In this document: positions 12,281-24,879 of the stretch, piece by piece | Position numbering within the stretch: position 1 is the stretch's first letter | How the letters are laid out: every line of letters begins with the position of its first letter | DNA from: Labia minor | Lineage: Eukaryota; Arthropoda; Insecta; Dermaptera; Spongiphoridae | DNA: 64,000 nucleotides | NCBI GenBank assembly: GCA_963082975.1 | Contig: OY720345.1 | Location: 76,105,034 to 76,169,033 of the forward strand | Reading direction: 5' to 3' | Notes under the pieces: generated by a model | The model's database searches: none | What the model saw: the letters and a program-made list of their open reading frames with translations, nothing else | Told to the model about the DNA's origin: nothing | Translations under genes and position numbers: made by a program

Positions 12281-13462
12281 CTTTCCCGCATATATATATA
12301 TATATACTCAAAAATTTCGACTTCGAGATTTCGATAGATTTTGACGTTTTAGACCTCCCTGAGTCGGAAAATACCATTTTTCGAATTATGTCTGTAAGCA
12401 AATTTACTCAGAAACTAATCACAAGCTAGGACTTCGAAATTTGGTATACCGATATTATTCACAGTTTGTAGATTTCTATCAAAATTTCGTCAAAATCGGT
12501 TAACCGGAAGTGGTACTTTACCTACACTGGTTGCGTTTACCTTTCAAGTAAAGTACCAGTTTGCTTCGAGATATTTGCTTCCTATTTTGTACATAGATTT
12601 AAAAATATGAAAAAAATTCAGATACCAAATTTCATCATGATCTGACTACCGGAAGTGACATTTTACCTATACAAGTAGCGTTAGGTGTAAATTATAAATA
12701 TATATAATAGTGTTAAATCATTTTACTTTATAATTTAAATTAATTAGTTTGTTTATTACCGACCGACGATAGTAAGGGAGGTATTGTTTTCACACCAAAT
12801 TTCACATGTGGAGATTTTTACATATCTCCACGAATCATGCATTTTCTTAACAGAAAAAAGTATTTTAAGCATGATGTCTGTCCGTCCGTCTGTCCGTCCG
12901 TATAGATGTGTACAGCCTGAACGGCTGAACGGATTTTGATGAAATTTGGTATATTTACTTAATGCATCAGTGGAATGAATTGATCAACTTTTGGTGCAAT
13001 TCTGGAAACCGGAAGTGGTAGTATTAGCGATCGACGATAGGAAGGAAAGGGTTATTTTCACACCAAAGGAGATTTTTTTATATATCACCACGAATCATAC
13101 ACTTTGTATTGGTTTTATCCTCGGGAAAATCATATTTATTAGTTTTTTCTTGATTTAAAATTATATGACGTCATCCAGCCATTCATGACGTCACATCCTG
13201 GTCTTGCATATATATTATAAATAAAATAAAATTAAAAATGTTTATATTTATTATTTATGTATCCATATCTGTTTTTATTACATTAATAGATATATTAAAA
13301 TTATTTGAAATTGTTTCTGTAGCTGGAAATTAATTTACTTCAAACAGTCGGTCGGTTCGGACCTGGCCACAGGTCAACTTATTTTTATTGTTGTTAAAAC
13401 ATAATAATAATAACCTAATTACCTATTTATATGCGGGAAAGTCTAGGGGAGGACACTCCCGC
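12281..13462 (+). mobile_element. Family B element, copy 1, nested in family C
   Basis: Starts (TTTT)ACTTTCCCGCATA and ends ATGCGGGAAAGT then CTAGGGGAGGACACTCCCGC. The 12-bp start is inverted near the 3' end and GGGAG-GACA-CTCCC forms a terminal hairpin. The central part has ATGTCTGT, GAAATTTGGTATACC and AACCGGAAGTGGTA. Flanking ttttttta on both sides could be an 8-bp duplication or simply the host T tract split with no duplication. A family A element is inserted at 12756. Confidence 0.8.
12756..13384 (+). mobile_element. Family A element, copy 3, nested in family B
   Basis: Complete ends: TTACCGACCGACGATAG at the left and CCTGGCCACAGGTCAACTTA at the right, with the GTCC/GTCT tract near 12880-12902. 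A short internal stretch after the second CACACCAAA is deleted; the same deletion is found in the minus-strand copy at 46084, so those two are close relatives. Confidence 0.85.
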
Positions 13463-13554
13463 TTTTTTTAGAACCAAATTGAAAAAATTTAGAAAAAAAA
13501 GTTTAAGAGCCTCGTAATCTCGCGGCAGATTGGTTGAGAATCACTAATTTAAAA

Positions 13555-13900
13555 CAAATAAATCAATAAAATAGTTTTTTTTTATTAAAATAAATATTAA
13601 TTAATTAATAATCTATAATTTCTGAAATGTTGAAAAAAAAAATTATCGTAATAAATTAATGATGAGATGTTTGTATTTATTATATATGTTCAGTATTTAT
13701 TATATTTTTGATTTTAATATTTTTTTTTCTTTTGCTGTTCTCATTTTAATTGATATTTTCTTTTAACACTCTAATATTTCTTGTTCCCTTTCAATTTGAT
13801 CCATTAACTCAATTCCAGACTGTATAATTACAGCAATTAGAAATTTGAAATTCATCTTCTTGTTGATATATTTCCTCACCTTCTTCATCATAAGGGTATA
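13555..13900. other. A+T-rich spacer
   Basis: No gene or repeat supported. Confidence 0.4.
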
Positions 13901-14380
13901 ATATTATTCGTTGTTTGGGCGGCTAACACCGATGTGGGTCTCAAGGTAATAAATCTTTGTCCAGGTGGTTTTTCGAATGACTGGAGTGGATTCACTTAGC
14001 TATTACTGATGGGTTTGCCCGATATCAGGCCAAGAACAAATAAAAGATAATATTAAAACCATTCAATTAAATGGATAAAGCGGAAAAGGGGGGGTGGGGT
14101 GGGGATGCCCGGAGAGATGCTTCATTAGAGTCTGGAAGCACGCGTCTTGGCGCGCGAGTCAACCATCGCGACCCAAGATCGACGCCTGATTTATTAATTT
14201 GTTTAAGCAGAATGTTGAGCCACGGATAATTATAGTTTACGAACTATATAAACAAACAGTGCAGGTAGTGTCTGGTCGTGGGAACACCAGGAATCAGTGG
14301 TCATGATCAAAATCGTGCTCTCTCTTATTGATTGTTGGTTAAGTGGAAGATTTGATTTGATAATAGAAACCGGTGAAACG
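13900..14380. other. G+C-richer non-coding island
   Basis: Balanced base composition, single-copy in the window, no long open frame. It contains a CGTGGGAA match to the Su(H)/CSL consensus near 14277 and a GGATAATTATAG homeodomain-like site near 14224. Such short matches are weak alone. A candidate regulatory element or remnant of unique DNA. Confidence 0.35.
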
Positions 14381-14437
14381 GCTCAACTAATGTATCCTTA
14401 TTTCTAAAAAAATAAAACAAAAATTGCTCCAAATCAT

Positions 14438-14438
14438 C

Positions 14439-14480
<42 letters not shown>
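14438..14480. repeat. (ATT)n microsatellite
   Basis: Uninterrupted TTA/ATT tract. Confidence 0.95.
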
Positions 14481-14482
<2 letters not shown>

Positions 14483-14644
14483 GATTCAAATCAAAATAAT
14501 CAAATCGATATTATTTAAATATATGTATATATCGTCAAACTTAACTGTGATATGAATTAATTAATTATTTTAGTTCATTTAACAAAATGAGCCTGCAAAG
14601 TAATAAATTATTGTTTTATTATAAAAATATTTTCAAGATTTGAA

Positions 14645-15134
14645 TACGAGGACAGGTCAATAAGTCCGTGACTTTTTGAATGAAACAGGTTTTTGGATAA
14701 AAAAATTATTTTATTTTTCAACGTAATCTACTTTGAGCTAACTCTATACACTTTGTCCAACGTTTCTCCAATTTTTTTATCCCTTCCAATAAATAAGATT
14801 TGTCGAGAACATATTTGGTGCCGATTTACCCCAATGATCCACTGTTTTGACTGCTGTTTTGTCGCTGGTGTGTTGTGGTGGATCCAGGGTTACGAAACGG
14901 CGCAAAAATTCGATTTCAGTGATGTTTTTTTCACAAAAAAATAATCGCACAAAATTCACTTTTTTCCATTTTCTACTCAAATCACTAGGCAGTCTGCTAT
15001 TAATGGATGTTAAACAAGACCCAATTGGTTCCAATTTCGACAGGAGTCAGATGATAGTTTTCTGTTAACAGGAGTAGTGTTCCTATTTCTTTTAATAGAC
15101 TGAATATTCAAAATCTTATTGACCTGTCCTGGTA
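14645..15134 (-). mobile_element. Mariner element (family 2), deleted
   Basis: TACGAGGACAGGTCAATAAG at the left and TTGACCTGTCCTGGTA at the right are the inverted ends at TA. Minus-strand translation gives EFLRRFVTLDPPQHT and, in another frame, a C-terminal EKRWTKCIELA-type stretch as in mariner transposases. Most of the catalytic domain is gone, so it cannot be autonomous. The open frames at 14777-15034 and 14847-15068 are fragments or shadows of this remnant. A relative is at 30727 in the opposite orientation. Confidence 0.85.
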
Positions 15135-16540
15135 TTAATTATGTGTTAGATTATTTTTGTCAAACATGCGACCTTGGAATCGACTTCAATTCATTCAATT
15201 ACATTTCTTTTGCTTTCAATATCCACGGTTTGTTTATCGTTATCCTAACTCATCTTTAGGACAAACTCTTTCCTGCTTGTCTATAGTTTATATTTTATTG
15301 AGGATCAATATTTGCTTTGTTTTTGCAGTGTCCCGTTTTGTTTCAGCTGCATATGTTAATATTGGGCGTACTACCTTGAGTTATGTTCTTTAACACTTAT
15401 TCGACCAGATTGAATCACTAAGTCAAAGTGATACTATTATGACTTTAAATCTTTAGTGTTGTATTTATTCAGTGAAATATTTTTATATATTATATATACT
15501 TTTGATATAGTTTTTGTTTTTTGTATTAAGTTTGTATTTGGTTGTGAGGGTAAGATCAATTTTGTGGGTTAGTTGATTGAATTGGTATATGTTAGAAGAC
15601 GTTCAAGGAAGTCTTCAGAACAAGAAAGGGAAAAGAATTGGTAAATCAAATTTCAATTGTTATTTTTAAAATAATTTAATAAGCCAATTTCATTCAAGAA
15701 ATCACAATTAAGTAACGAAAAATGATAATTAAGATGATTGGAAAGCAAGCAATTTAATCAAATCACACCATTGCTAGCTGAAATCGATCCCAAGTTATTG
15801 CTCATACTTTTTATTTTTTTGCTTTGTATGAATTGCAACTTGTAATTAATTTAATGATATAAACTATTATAAATACTTGTAAACTAGTCATGCTCATGAA
15901 CTTTCTCTCACGAACCATTTGAATTTCTCACTTGAATATGCAAATGAATTTATTTATTCTACTAGACAAATTAATGACACTGTATATAAATGTATCATTT
16001 CGTGTTTATTTTTAAAAAGAAAAATGTTGAACAGTTACTTAGAACATTCAGAGGGATTCATTATACCTTTTAAGATGGGCTAATTTATTTTCTTATGAAT
16101 TTTATAATTAATAAACTCCAAATCTCTCTCAATTTAATTCATTACTTACATTATATTTACTAAAATCTCTACGCTTATATATAATTTCGCCAATTAGTTA
16201 TATATATATATATATATATTTAATTTTTTAATTCAAGTTTTCCAAGCATTGCTCTAAATATATATCTTCTTCTTCATCCTAATATTTTTTCCTTTCAGGG
16301 TCCAATGCTTTGGACAGATAGTTTAGTTTAGTTTAAAAAGTATGTTTATTATAGCCAAAATATACAAATATATGTTTTTTCCCCATAACATATAAAAGGG
16401 ATTACATGACTTTTTCTTACAGCTAATTGGTGACACCAAGATCGTAATTATCTATACAATATTTCTTTTTTATTATTACGCTATTAACTATATTTAATAT
16501 TACAATTTCAAAGTGTAAATTAATTATTATTTTTTTTGTC
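15135..16540. other. Spacer, no supported gene
   Basis: A/T-rich with a 78-codon frame at 15157-15393 (+) that has no recognisable domain. TA microsatellite near 16198-16220. Confidence 0.45.
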
Positions 16541-17480
16541 TAGGAAAAGGCTATATAAAATAAAAACCTAGACTATAATGCTTTGGACAGTCTTTAAAGG
16601 ACCTGTCCATTTGTGAGGGGAACTCGAAGTGGACTTGTCGCGAGAGTCGCGGTGAAGTGGTGAGGAGAATATGTGAATGATTTTTACCGGCCGACGATAG
16701 TAAGGGAGGTATTGTTTTCACACCAAATTTCACATGTGGAGATTTTTACATATCTCCACAAATCATGCATTTTCTTAACAGAAAAAAGTGTTTTTAGCAT
16801 GATGTCTGTCCGTCCGTCTGTCCGTCTGTCCGTCCGTATAGATGTGTACAGCTTGAACGGCTCAACGGATTGTGATGAAATTTGGTATATTTACTTAATG
16901 CATCAGTATGATGAATTGATCAAATTTTAGTGCAAATCCGGAAACCGGAAGTGGTAGTATAAGCGATCGACGATAGAAAGGGAAGGGTTATTTTCACACC
17001 AAATTTCACATGAGGAGATTTTTTACATATCACCACGAATCATTCACTTTGTATTGGTTTTATCCTCGAGAAAAATCATCTTTATTAGTCTTTTCTTAAT
17101 TTAAAATTATATGACGTCATCTAGCCATTCATGACGTCACAGCCTGGTCTTACATATATATTATAAATAAAATAAAATTAAAAATATTTATGTTATATCC
17201 ATATCTGTTTTTTATTACATTAATAGATATATTAAAATTATTTGAAATTGTTTCTGGTCGGACGGTCGGTTCCGACATGGCCACAGGTCAACTTATTTTA
17301 ATATACAATTGATAGGATTTGAGATTTGATTAGGGTTTGGGACACGAGACTTCCTCAATGTAAGGTGAGGAAAATTCGTGGCTTGCGTGAGCAGGGTCGC
17401 TTCCCTGAAGTAGACATATCTCTATCGGGGTGAGAGAGTGTCCACCCGCTACTCGTGGGGTTGAGGAACATTTTTTCTTT
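16541..17480. other. Single-copy G+C-richer segment split by a family A insertion
   Basis: The blocks at about 16541-16680 and 17299-17480 are both more G+C-rich than the spacer and unrepeated in the window. They abut the two ends of the A element at 16681-17297, so they were probably contiguous. A TATATAAAA motif at about 16553 precedes the first block. I cannot identify a coding frame that crosses the insertion. Confidence 0.35.
16681..17297 (+). mobile_element. Family A element, copy 4
   Basis: Begins TTTTTACCGGCCGACGATAG and ends GGCCACAGGTCAACTTA. It has an expanded GTCC/GTCT tract (about 16805-16840), CCGGAAGTGGTA, and paired TGACGTCA sites. It has lost the GTAGCTGGAAATTAATTT stretch before the 3' subterminal repeat. 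Confidence 0.8.
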
Positions 17481-17721
17481 TAGATTAATTTTATTGAAAT
17501 CTTGTTGTTAAGCTATCCTGCTTCCCATTTACCTATATATATTATAATTGCAAGGATTCTTATAATATTATTATAATATGATAATTATTATGATTACAAT
17601 TCAAGGAACATAGGAATATAGAAGTTGTTTAGAGAATTTAAACTCCCTTCTCCTCATTTGAATTTTTCCAATTTTAATGAAAATACTAAATAAATTAAAA
17701 TATAACTATATATATAATATC

Positions 17722-18223
17722 TTTTTACTATCTCGACAGAGATAGTATTGCGATCACGAATATATTCGATGTCGAGATTTTGATGTTTTTATACGTTTTG
17801 AAGGTTCCTCAATCATTTTCACTAAGGTTGAGAAAAATGTCTGTCTCTGTGTGTGTGTGTATGTGTGTAGACAAGATTACGCAAAAACGATTTGAGCTAG
17901 AATCATGAAATTAGGTATACGGGCATTATTCAAAATTCGTAATTTTCTATCAACTTTTGAGAAATGTAGCTCAACCGGAAGAGAATAATTAAAAATAAAA
18001 ATATATGTTTGATAATTTTTCCACGTGATTAAAAATTGTATAAAACTGCTATATATAGAATTTCAACTTGATTGAATCGCTGAAAGTACCGGAATTAATT
18101 TTTAAAGACGACTGCAAATCACGCGCCAGCATGTTTAACAAATAGGATTTATTAATTTTAATTTAAATATATGTTATTTAATCCAATTCATAATTGAGAG
18201 ATAGTCGAGTGGAGACACTCCAG
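17722..18223 (+). mobile_element. Family D element
   Basis: Begins TTTTTACTATCTCGACAGAG and ends GAGATAGTCGAGTGG plus AGACACTCCAG. It shows ATGTCTGTCTCTG followed by a GT tract (17836-17868), a GAGCTAGAATCATGAAATT block and CAACCGGAAGAG. The 3' half is shortened after CCGGAAG. No coding capacity. Confidence 0.85.
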
Positions 18224-18882
18224 TTTATTAATTGTAAATTTATAAAACATTAATAAATTAAAAAAAAACAAGATTTTTGTGTTAATAAAATTTCATTTTA
18301 ATTATTTTGTGAATGGTTATGTCTATTTCATTGACAGATGGTTTCATATTTAAGAAAGATAAGAATAAGATAAAATGATAGTTATATATTAAAAGTGAAA
18401 ACTGATAACACGAAGAATCTCGTTACATTTTTATGAATGAAATTAAATATAAAATTATTGTTTACATTTTTTTTAAAATTGTGAATAACATAAAGAAAAT
18501 ATTGCAATCATGATAAAAAAAAAATTTAAAATATACTCTTCAACTATTCCACATAATCTTCAAAACTACATAATTATTAATGAATTCAATACCGTCAATT
18601 GTAGTGATTTCAGCACGATTGTTACTAGATTATAATAAGAATAAAACTTCGAAAACAATGGAAGGAATATCATCAATTAATCTCAAACTTGGAACGTACT
18701 AATTTTTTTATCGAGCCTATCAGATTCACGTTGAGCAGATGAACCTTTTCAGATTTACAATACTTAATTGGATCATCTCTCTCTCTCTTTTTCTTTTCTC
18801 TCAATATTGCATATATAATCAACTAATAATCGTAAAACAATATCCATCAGGAAAGAATTAGAGAAAGAAATAATTAACTTAT
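18224..18882. other. A+T-rich spacer
   Basis: Nothing supported. A pyrimidine-rich CT tract lies near 18776-18802. Confidence 0.5.
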
Positions 18883-19540
18883 TTTACCGACCGACGATAG
18901 TAAGGGAGGTATTGTTTTCACACCAAATTTCACATGTGGAGATTTTTACATATCTCCACGAATCATGCATTTTCTTAACAGAAAAAAATATTTTTAGCAT
19001 GATGTCTGTCCGTCCGTCTGTCCGTCTGTCCGTCCGTATAGATGTGTACAGCCTGAACGGCTCAACGGATTTTGATGAAATTTGGTATATTTACTTAATG
19101 CATCGGTGGGATGAATTGATCAACTTTTGGTGCAAATCCGGAAACCGGAAGTGATAGTATTAGCGATCGACGATAGGAAGGGAAGGGTTATTTTCACACC
19201 AAATTTCACATTAGGAGATTTTTTTACATATCACCACGAATGTATTGATTTTGTCCTCGGGAAAAATCATCTTCATTATGTTTTTCTTAATTTAAAATTA
19301 TATGACGTCACCCAGCCCTTCATGACGTCACAGCCTCCTTATTATGATCATGGGCAACGCCGGTTACTTCAGCTATATATTATAAATAAAATAAAATTAA
19401 AAATATTTATGTTCTATCCATATCTGTTTTTTATTACATTAATACATATATTAAAATTATTTGAAATTGTTTCTGTAGCTGGAAATTAATTTATTTCAAA
19501 CTGTCGGTCGGTTCGGACCTGGCCACAGGTCAACTTATTT
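18883..19540 (+). mobile_element. Family A element, copy 5
   Basis: Full-length and close to copy 1, sharing the GGGCAACGCCGGTTACTTC block and the same 120-codon frame (19127-19489). Ends are ATTTTACCGACCGACG and CCACAGGTCAACTTATT. Copies 1, 5 and the minus-strand copy at 47730 form a subgroup by that block. Confidence 0.85.
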
Positions 19541-20303
19541 TTTTTTTGTAACGAAATTATTTAACTTTCAACAAGAGGCATAAAAAATACATTTTTAAAT
19601 TTACTTTATTTGTAATAATACGATATATGCATTAATGTAGTTAATTAAAACAATATATTCATATTTAAACCAATTTTTATTTAAATTAACATCAACAATT
19701 TTTCTAATTTTTTAAATGATTCCTATAACTAAAATAACGGATTTTAGAATACATTTATGCACAAATTATAATTCCGGTTTAATAATATTCTCATATGGTA
19801 AAACGTTGAAGGCACATACTTGTTTATAGAAAAACCAGGTAGGAATGCCGAAGGCGGATTACAAATTGAAACAATTCAATTTAACAACTCATTAACGATC
19901 AAAAAGATCGCTTAATAAACTCATAAATCTTTCATAATCTATTTAAGTATATGTTTTAATCTAATTATGATAATTTTCAATTTAACAAATAATTTAATAT
20001 TAGCAATTTAAAAAAGCATATTTATGCAAAGAAACGAAGGATACTTATATCCAGCCAGCACAGATTCACCGGTAAGTCTCTATTTTACATATAATTTCAC
20101 CAGTTCCAGTTTCTTTGAATAGAAAGTATTACTAATTTCAAATTTTATCACATCAGTCAAATACAATTGGGCTGAAATTGAAATTACAGAAAATTAGAAG
20201 TATTATAAATTAAACTTATTATTCTTGACAAATTTATTCATTTAAATCAATTTTAATCAAATAATTTTACCAGGAAGAGGTATTTCATTTATTTAAAACA
20301 TTT
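19541..20303. other. A+T-rich spacer
   Basis: No supported feature. Confidence 0.45.
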
Positions 20304-21366
20304 ACTGTTTCCACTCGACTATCTCGTAAATTTGAATTGGATAATCAAGCTTTTTTCTATATTTGAAAATTAATTAATATTTCATTCTATCCGATCATAG
20401 GATTTAAGGTTTTTTATGTAATTTTCACTGATAACATTTATTGAAATATGAAGACTTTGGCTTAATACTATATTTTTGTGAGTTGGACAAAATATATGAA
20501 ATAGCATTTGCTTTTAGCTGCATTTAACTTTTATCATAGTTTTGATAAAAATTAAATACATTACCAGGTACTTGACGAGGATATGTATTAAACATTATTA
20601 TTTTATAATCTTATATACATTTATATTACCATTATTGTATTATATTTACTTCCTTCAAAACTTTGAAAAAGAAATGGAGAAATTTAATTTTAAACTGGCT
20701 TCAAAGACAGAACACCTCAACACGCGCCAGTGCGTGTTTGGCACTTTGTTGATAACGCCAGATCACTTGTTGGCGCGTGATTGGCAGTTGATGTGTTAAA
20801 AAATTTAAAAAAATAATTTCGGTACTTTCAGCGATTCAATTAAGCTGAAATTCTATATATAGCAGTTTTATACAATTTTTAATCATTTGAAAAACTATCA
20901 AACATATATCTTTATTTTTACGGTCACTTTAGAAGAAAAAAAATAAAAACGTTGTAGGTAATGGTCCTCTTCCGGTTGATAGAAAACTATGAATTTTGAA
21001 TAATGCCCATGTACCAAATTTCATTATTCTAGCTTAAACTGTTATTGAGTAATCTTGTCTACATACACTTCTTCTAAAGTGACTGTAACAATAAAGATAT
21101 ATGTTTGATAATTTTTCACATGATTAATAATTGTATAAAACTGCTATATATAGAATTTCAGCTTGGTTGAATCGCTGAAAGTACCAGAATTAATTTTTTA
21201 ACACTGCAAATCTCACGTGGTGGCATCAACAAAGAGCCAAACATGCGCTGGTTTAATAAATATTATTTATTAATTTTAATTTATAATTTAATTAATTTAA
21301 TTTAAATTAATATATGTTATTTAATCCAATTCAAATTTGCGAGATAGTTGAGTGGAGACACTCCAG
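20304..21366. mobile_element. Family D inverted dimer
   Basis: A minus-oriented D unit (20304 to about 21065) is joined head-to-head to a plus-oriented unit (about 21066-21366). Both outer edges carry the D 3' end: CCACTCGACTATCTCG at the left and GAGATAGTTGAGTGGAGACA at the right. The two units share the TATATATAGAATTTCAGC and GCGCTGG blocks in opposite orientation. The 5' ends and microsatellite are missing at the junction. The left half contains a diverged stretch (20361-20718), including the frame 20542-20799, which is not a gene. Confidence 0.75.
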
Positions 21367-21479
21367 ATTTTTTTATTTTTGAATTCAAAGATGATATTAT
21401 TATTTTTGCATTGCATTCATAAACACATCAATATACTATATCAATACATTATATTCGTATATTCTAGACATGAATGGTA

Positions 21480-21800
21480 TCAAATTAACAATCGAGCTCA
21501 AATTCTTTGGCGTTAATTTCTTTTGATGACCGAAGGCGGACGTGTTGGGTGGCCATTGGTGACAATGATTGGATGCAAAGAACATTTCAACTTTCATTAG
21601 TAAGTGAAAACGAACGAATATAACAACGCCCTTCTTCCCTCGGCTATTCTTCTTATTATTTTTATTTTGTTACATAAACGAGTACACGTTTTGCAGGTGG
21701 AGTCATTGTCTAATCAATGTTACAATCGCTTTTGACATGCATCGGACATTGCTCCCAAGACCCACCCGAAGATCCCTTTGCAGAATTCTTTGATCTATTT
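21480..21800. other. G+C-richer non-coding island
   Basis: Single-copy, balanced composition, no frame of note. It includes CATTGGTGACAATGATTGG with Sox-like and CCAAT-like words. Possible regulatory DNA, unproven. Confidence 0.3.
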
Positions 21801-21866
21801 TTTTTTTCTTCTTCATATATTATGTATCATTGATTAGATTATAAATACAGTTTTTTTATAGTATAG

Positions 21867-21868
<2 letters not shown>

Positions 21869-21917
<49 letters not shown>
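21869..21917. repeat. (TA)n microsatellite
   Basis: Continuous TA tract. Confidence 0.95.
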
Positions 21918-21918
<1 letters not shown>

Positions 21919-21929
21919 ATAGAAGTTCT

Positions 21930-22430
21930 AATTAAATTGGTTTCTTCATCGATCGCTAATCTTTGCTGACATCGATCACAATTTAGTGGGGACAGGGAGA
22001 ATTTGTCCACTCATGCTCTTGACTGCAGATGCTCCCTCATCCTCCCTCGGCATTAGAAAGCTCTCGATTCAGCATATCATAGGGCTGTCTAACATTTTAA
22101 ATAACGCGCTAATTATATCAAACGACTATTATGTTTGCCCGCCCACACGAAACGAACTATTGTCTCTTTTATAGGTGTTGGTGTTGCTGAGGAAAACGAT
22201 CCAGCAAAAAAAAAAAAAAACGCTTGTAACTCTGCCGCTGTCGAATCACTTTTCAAATCTGAAGAGAGACGTCTGCTCGTGGCGCGAAATAAAGATGAAA
22301 TGCCGAATGTGACGGCTTGAGGAGAGAAAGAGTGAGAGAAATAAAAACGAAAGGGATGAAAGAAGAACAGTGAAGTGATCGAATAAGGAAAGCATTCTTC
22401 AAAGTCTTTTGACTCTTCTACCACTTGAAA
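21930..22430. other. G+C-richer segment with overlapping short frames
   Basis: More balanced composition. Overlapping frames on both strands (21986-22174 +, 22135-22320 +, 22113-22424 -) have no recognised domain, and the overlap on both strands argues against all being real. Treated as unassigned unique DNA. Confidence 0.3.
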
Positions 22431-23049
22431 TAGGCTGCTTTGTTCGATTATTTTATTTTATTTTTTTTTTTTTTCAATTATTCATTTTTATATTTTGACG
22501 AAAAAAGTTAATTTCAGTAGAATTTGATTTTAGTTTGAAATTTTTTTTTTACTTTGAGATTATAAATTATTTTTTAAATTTTTACATTAATACAAATATA
22601 TGCGAAAATTTAGAGATTCAAAGAATGGACTTTTACTAATATTTGCGAGTTTCGGGGCAATTTTATAAAATTGTATATAATTTTATTTTCAAATTATAAT
22701 TGAATTCATTTTAATTATATGAATTATATAAATTGAAAATAATAATTGTATTTTATTTAATAAATTGATTTCAATCTTATTTGGATAATGTTGGATGACA
22801 ATTTTCCAAAAATGTGATTTTTTTCAGAGCAAATATGAAATGAATAAAAACAAGATAAACATTAAAAACGATTTTGTTTTAACTCAAAAGAGTTTGGGGA
22901 TAAGAGGACAAGCTTTTAAATTTTATAATATGAATTTATACTGTATTTATACTCATCTCTCAGAAGTAATGTTCATGAAATTTGGCAAAAAAAAAAACAA
23001 TTTAAATGATACTTTTTGATTTTTATAATACAAATTCAATTACAAAAAT
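22431..23049. other. A+T-rich spacer
   Basis: No supported feature. The frame at 22795-23019 has no domain. Confidence 0.4.
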
Positions 23050-23649
23050 CTGGAGTGTCTCCATTCGACTATCTCGCAAATTTGAATTGGATTAAATAAC
23101 ATATATTAATTTAAATTAAATTAAATTAATTAAATTAAAATTAATAAATAATATTTATTGAACCAGCGCATGTTTGGCTTTTTGTTGATGGTACCACGTC
23201 ACGTGTTGGCGCGTGAGATTTGCAGTGTTAAAAAATTAATTCTGGTACTTTCAGTGATTCAATCAAGCTGAAATTCTATATATAGCAGTTTTATACAATT
23301 ATTAATCATTTGAAAAACTATCAAACTTATATCTTTATTTGTACGGTCACTTTAGAAGAAAAAAAAATCAAAACTTTGTAGGTAATGACCCTCTTCCGGT
23401 TGAGCTACATTTCTCAAAAGTTGATAGAAAACTATGAATTTTGAATAATGCCCATGCACCAAATTTCATCATTCTAGCTCAAACCGTTTTTTGCGTAATC
23501 TTGGTTACATACATACACACACACATACAGACATTTTTCTCAACCTCAGTGAAAATGATTCAGGAACCTTCAAAACGTATAAAAACATCAAAATCTCAAC
23601 ATTGAAAATTTTCGTGATCGTAATACTATCTCCGGCGAGTTAGTAAAAA
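23050..23649 (-). mobile_element. Family D element, near full length
   Basis: Reads on minus from TTTTACTAACTCGCCGGAG to CGAATGGAGACACTCCAG. It holds the full order: GATAGTATTACGATCACG-like start, ATGTCTGT plus GT tract (23514-23530), GATGAAATTTGGTGCA, CAACCGGAAGAGGGTCATTA, TATATATAGAATTTCAGC, GCGCTGG-like block and terminal hairpin. A good reference copy for the family. Confidence 0.9.
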
Positions 23650-24879
23650 AAGTAGTTTATTTTCTGTGATGATTTTGAGCTCTTTCTATTTTTACTATTG
23701 CACATTTTTACAATTTAATTATTTTAGTTAACTATTTACTTAGTCCCTAAATATATATTTTATATCAAAACAAAATTAGAAACAGTAAAATATTTGTTTG
23801 ATTAATTTATTTTATTTTATTTATTTATTTTTTTTTATATGAAATATTTGAAAGACTTTGGAAATTAAGAGAGAGTATAAACACTGAATATATTTATTGA
23901 CGAAATTTCTCTGGTATTTATTTATTACCGGTAAATTTTTATTCAACGCATTAAATTCGTTGATAAACTCTCCATTTTAGGAATTACTCGATTCTTACAT
24001 GGTACGACTATATTTCTTTAATGATAAAATCCTTTTCAAAGAAGAGTTGAGAAAAAAAAAATAAATGTTTTATTTTGACCAAAAAATATTTGCCAAGCAA
24101 TTGATCACTTGCTTTGAGTGAAATGGAGTTTGGGTGGAATTTCTATAATAAGAATTATCCTTATTTAGTGAAGAAGCAATGTTGGAAAATTAACATGTTC
24201 ACTTAAACATATCCGTCTTTCTACCTGATTTTATTCCAAAATAAGTAAATTCTTTTATTTTTTTTTTTATAACTTTAAATACTTTTCATTTTTTTGATAT
24301 TTTCTTTTTTCACTATTAATAATAATAATAAAACTCAATTTATTTAAACATCTTTTATTTAAAAATATAAATTATTAAATAATATATAATTGTAATATAT
24401 ACAATTTTCTTATATTTATTAATAATTCCCAATTAGATGCAGTCTTAACTACTAGAATTCAAATGTCCATTAATAAATGAAAAATTTATTACTGAGCTTT
24501 GAATAATTGAATGAAACTATTATACCGGTACAAAATAATTTGATTTTTAAAATTAATAAAAAAAAATAAATGTGTAAACTGGTTAAGTAAAAAAAATCTT
24601 TTACCAAATTAAATAATTAAATAGAAAAAATATGAAAAATTAATCTAAAACTATCAAAGAATAAATAAGAGGGTGAATTTTACTTAATAAATTTTTAAAT
24701 TAATGAAATTATAATTACTAGAAAAAAATTAATATTTTTTGGTTTTTCAATTAATATATATATATATTCAGGAGTAAGGAGGGGAATCTTTTTTGGGTAC
24801 CTTATTATACGGAATAGACGAAAGCTATAAAATAAATAGTAATCTGAAAACCCTTTAACCAGCCGGTCCTTTTTGCCTA
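23650..24879. other. A+T-rich spacer
   Basis: Long A/T-rich stretch without repeat or gene signature. Confidence 0.5.

Larger units (their letters stand above)
12143..13546. mobile_element. hAT-type MITE (family C) split by nested elements
   Basis: Ends CAGTGATTCTCAACC and GGTTGAGAATCACTA are flanked by atttaaaa on both sides (12135-12142 and 13547-13554). The element's own sequence covers only 12143-12280 and 13463-13546 (GCGGCACACTTTTAA... and CTCGCGGCAG...). Intact relatives of about 217-219 bp are at 34162 and 40919 and confirm the split. A family B element sits in its internal T tract. Confidence 0.9.

Noticed and set aside
22113-22424. Overlapping frames on both strands near 22.1-22.4 kb
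   Set aside because: No recognised domain, low-complexity content (runs of Phe or Lys from an A tract) and mutual overlap.
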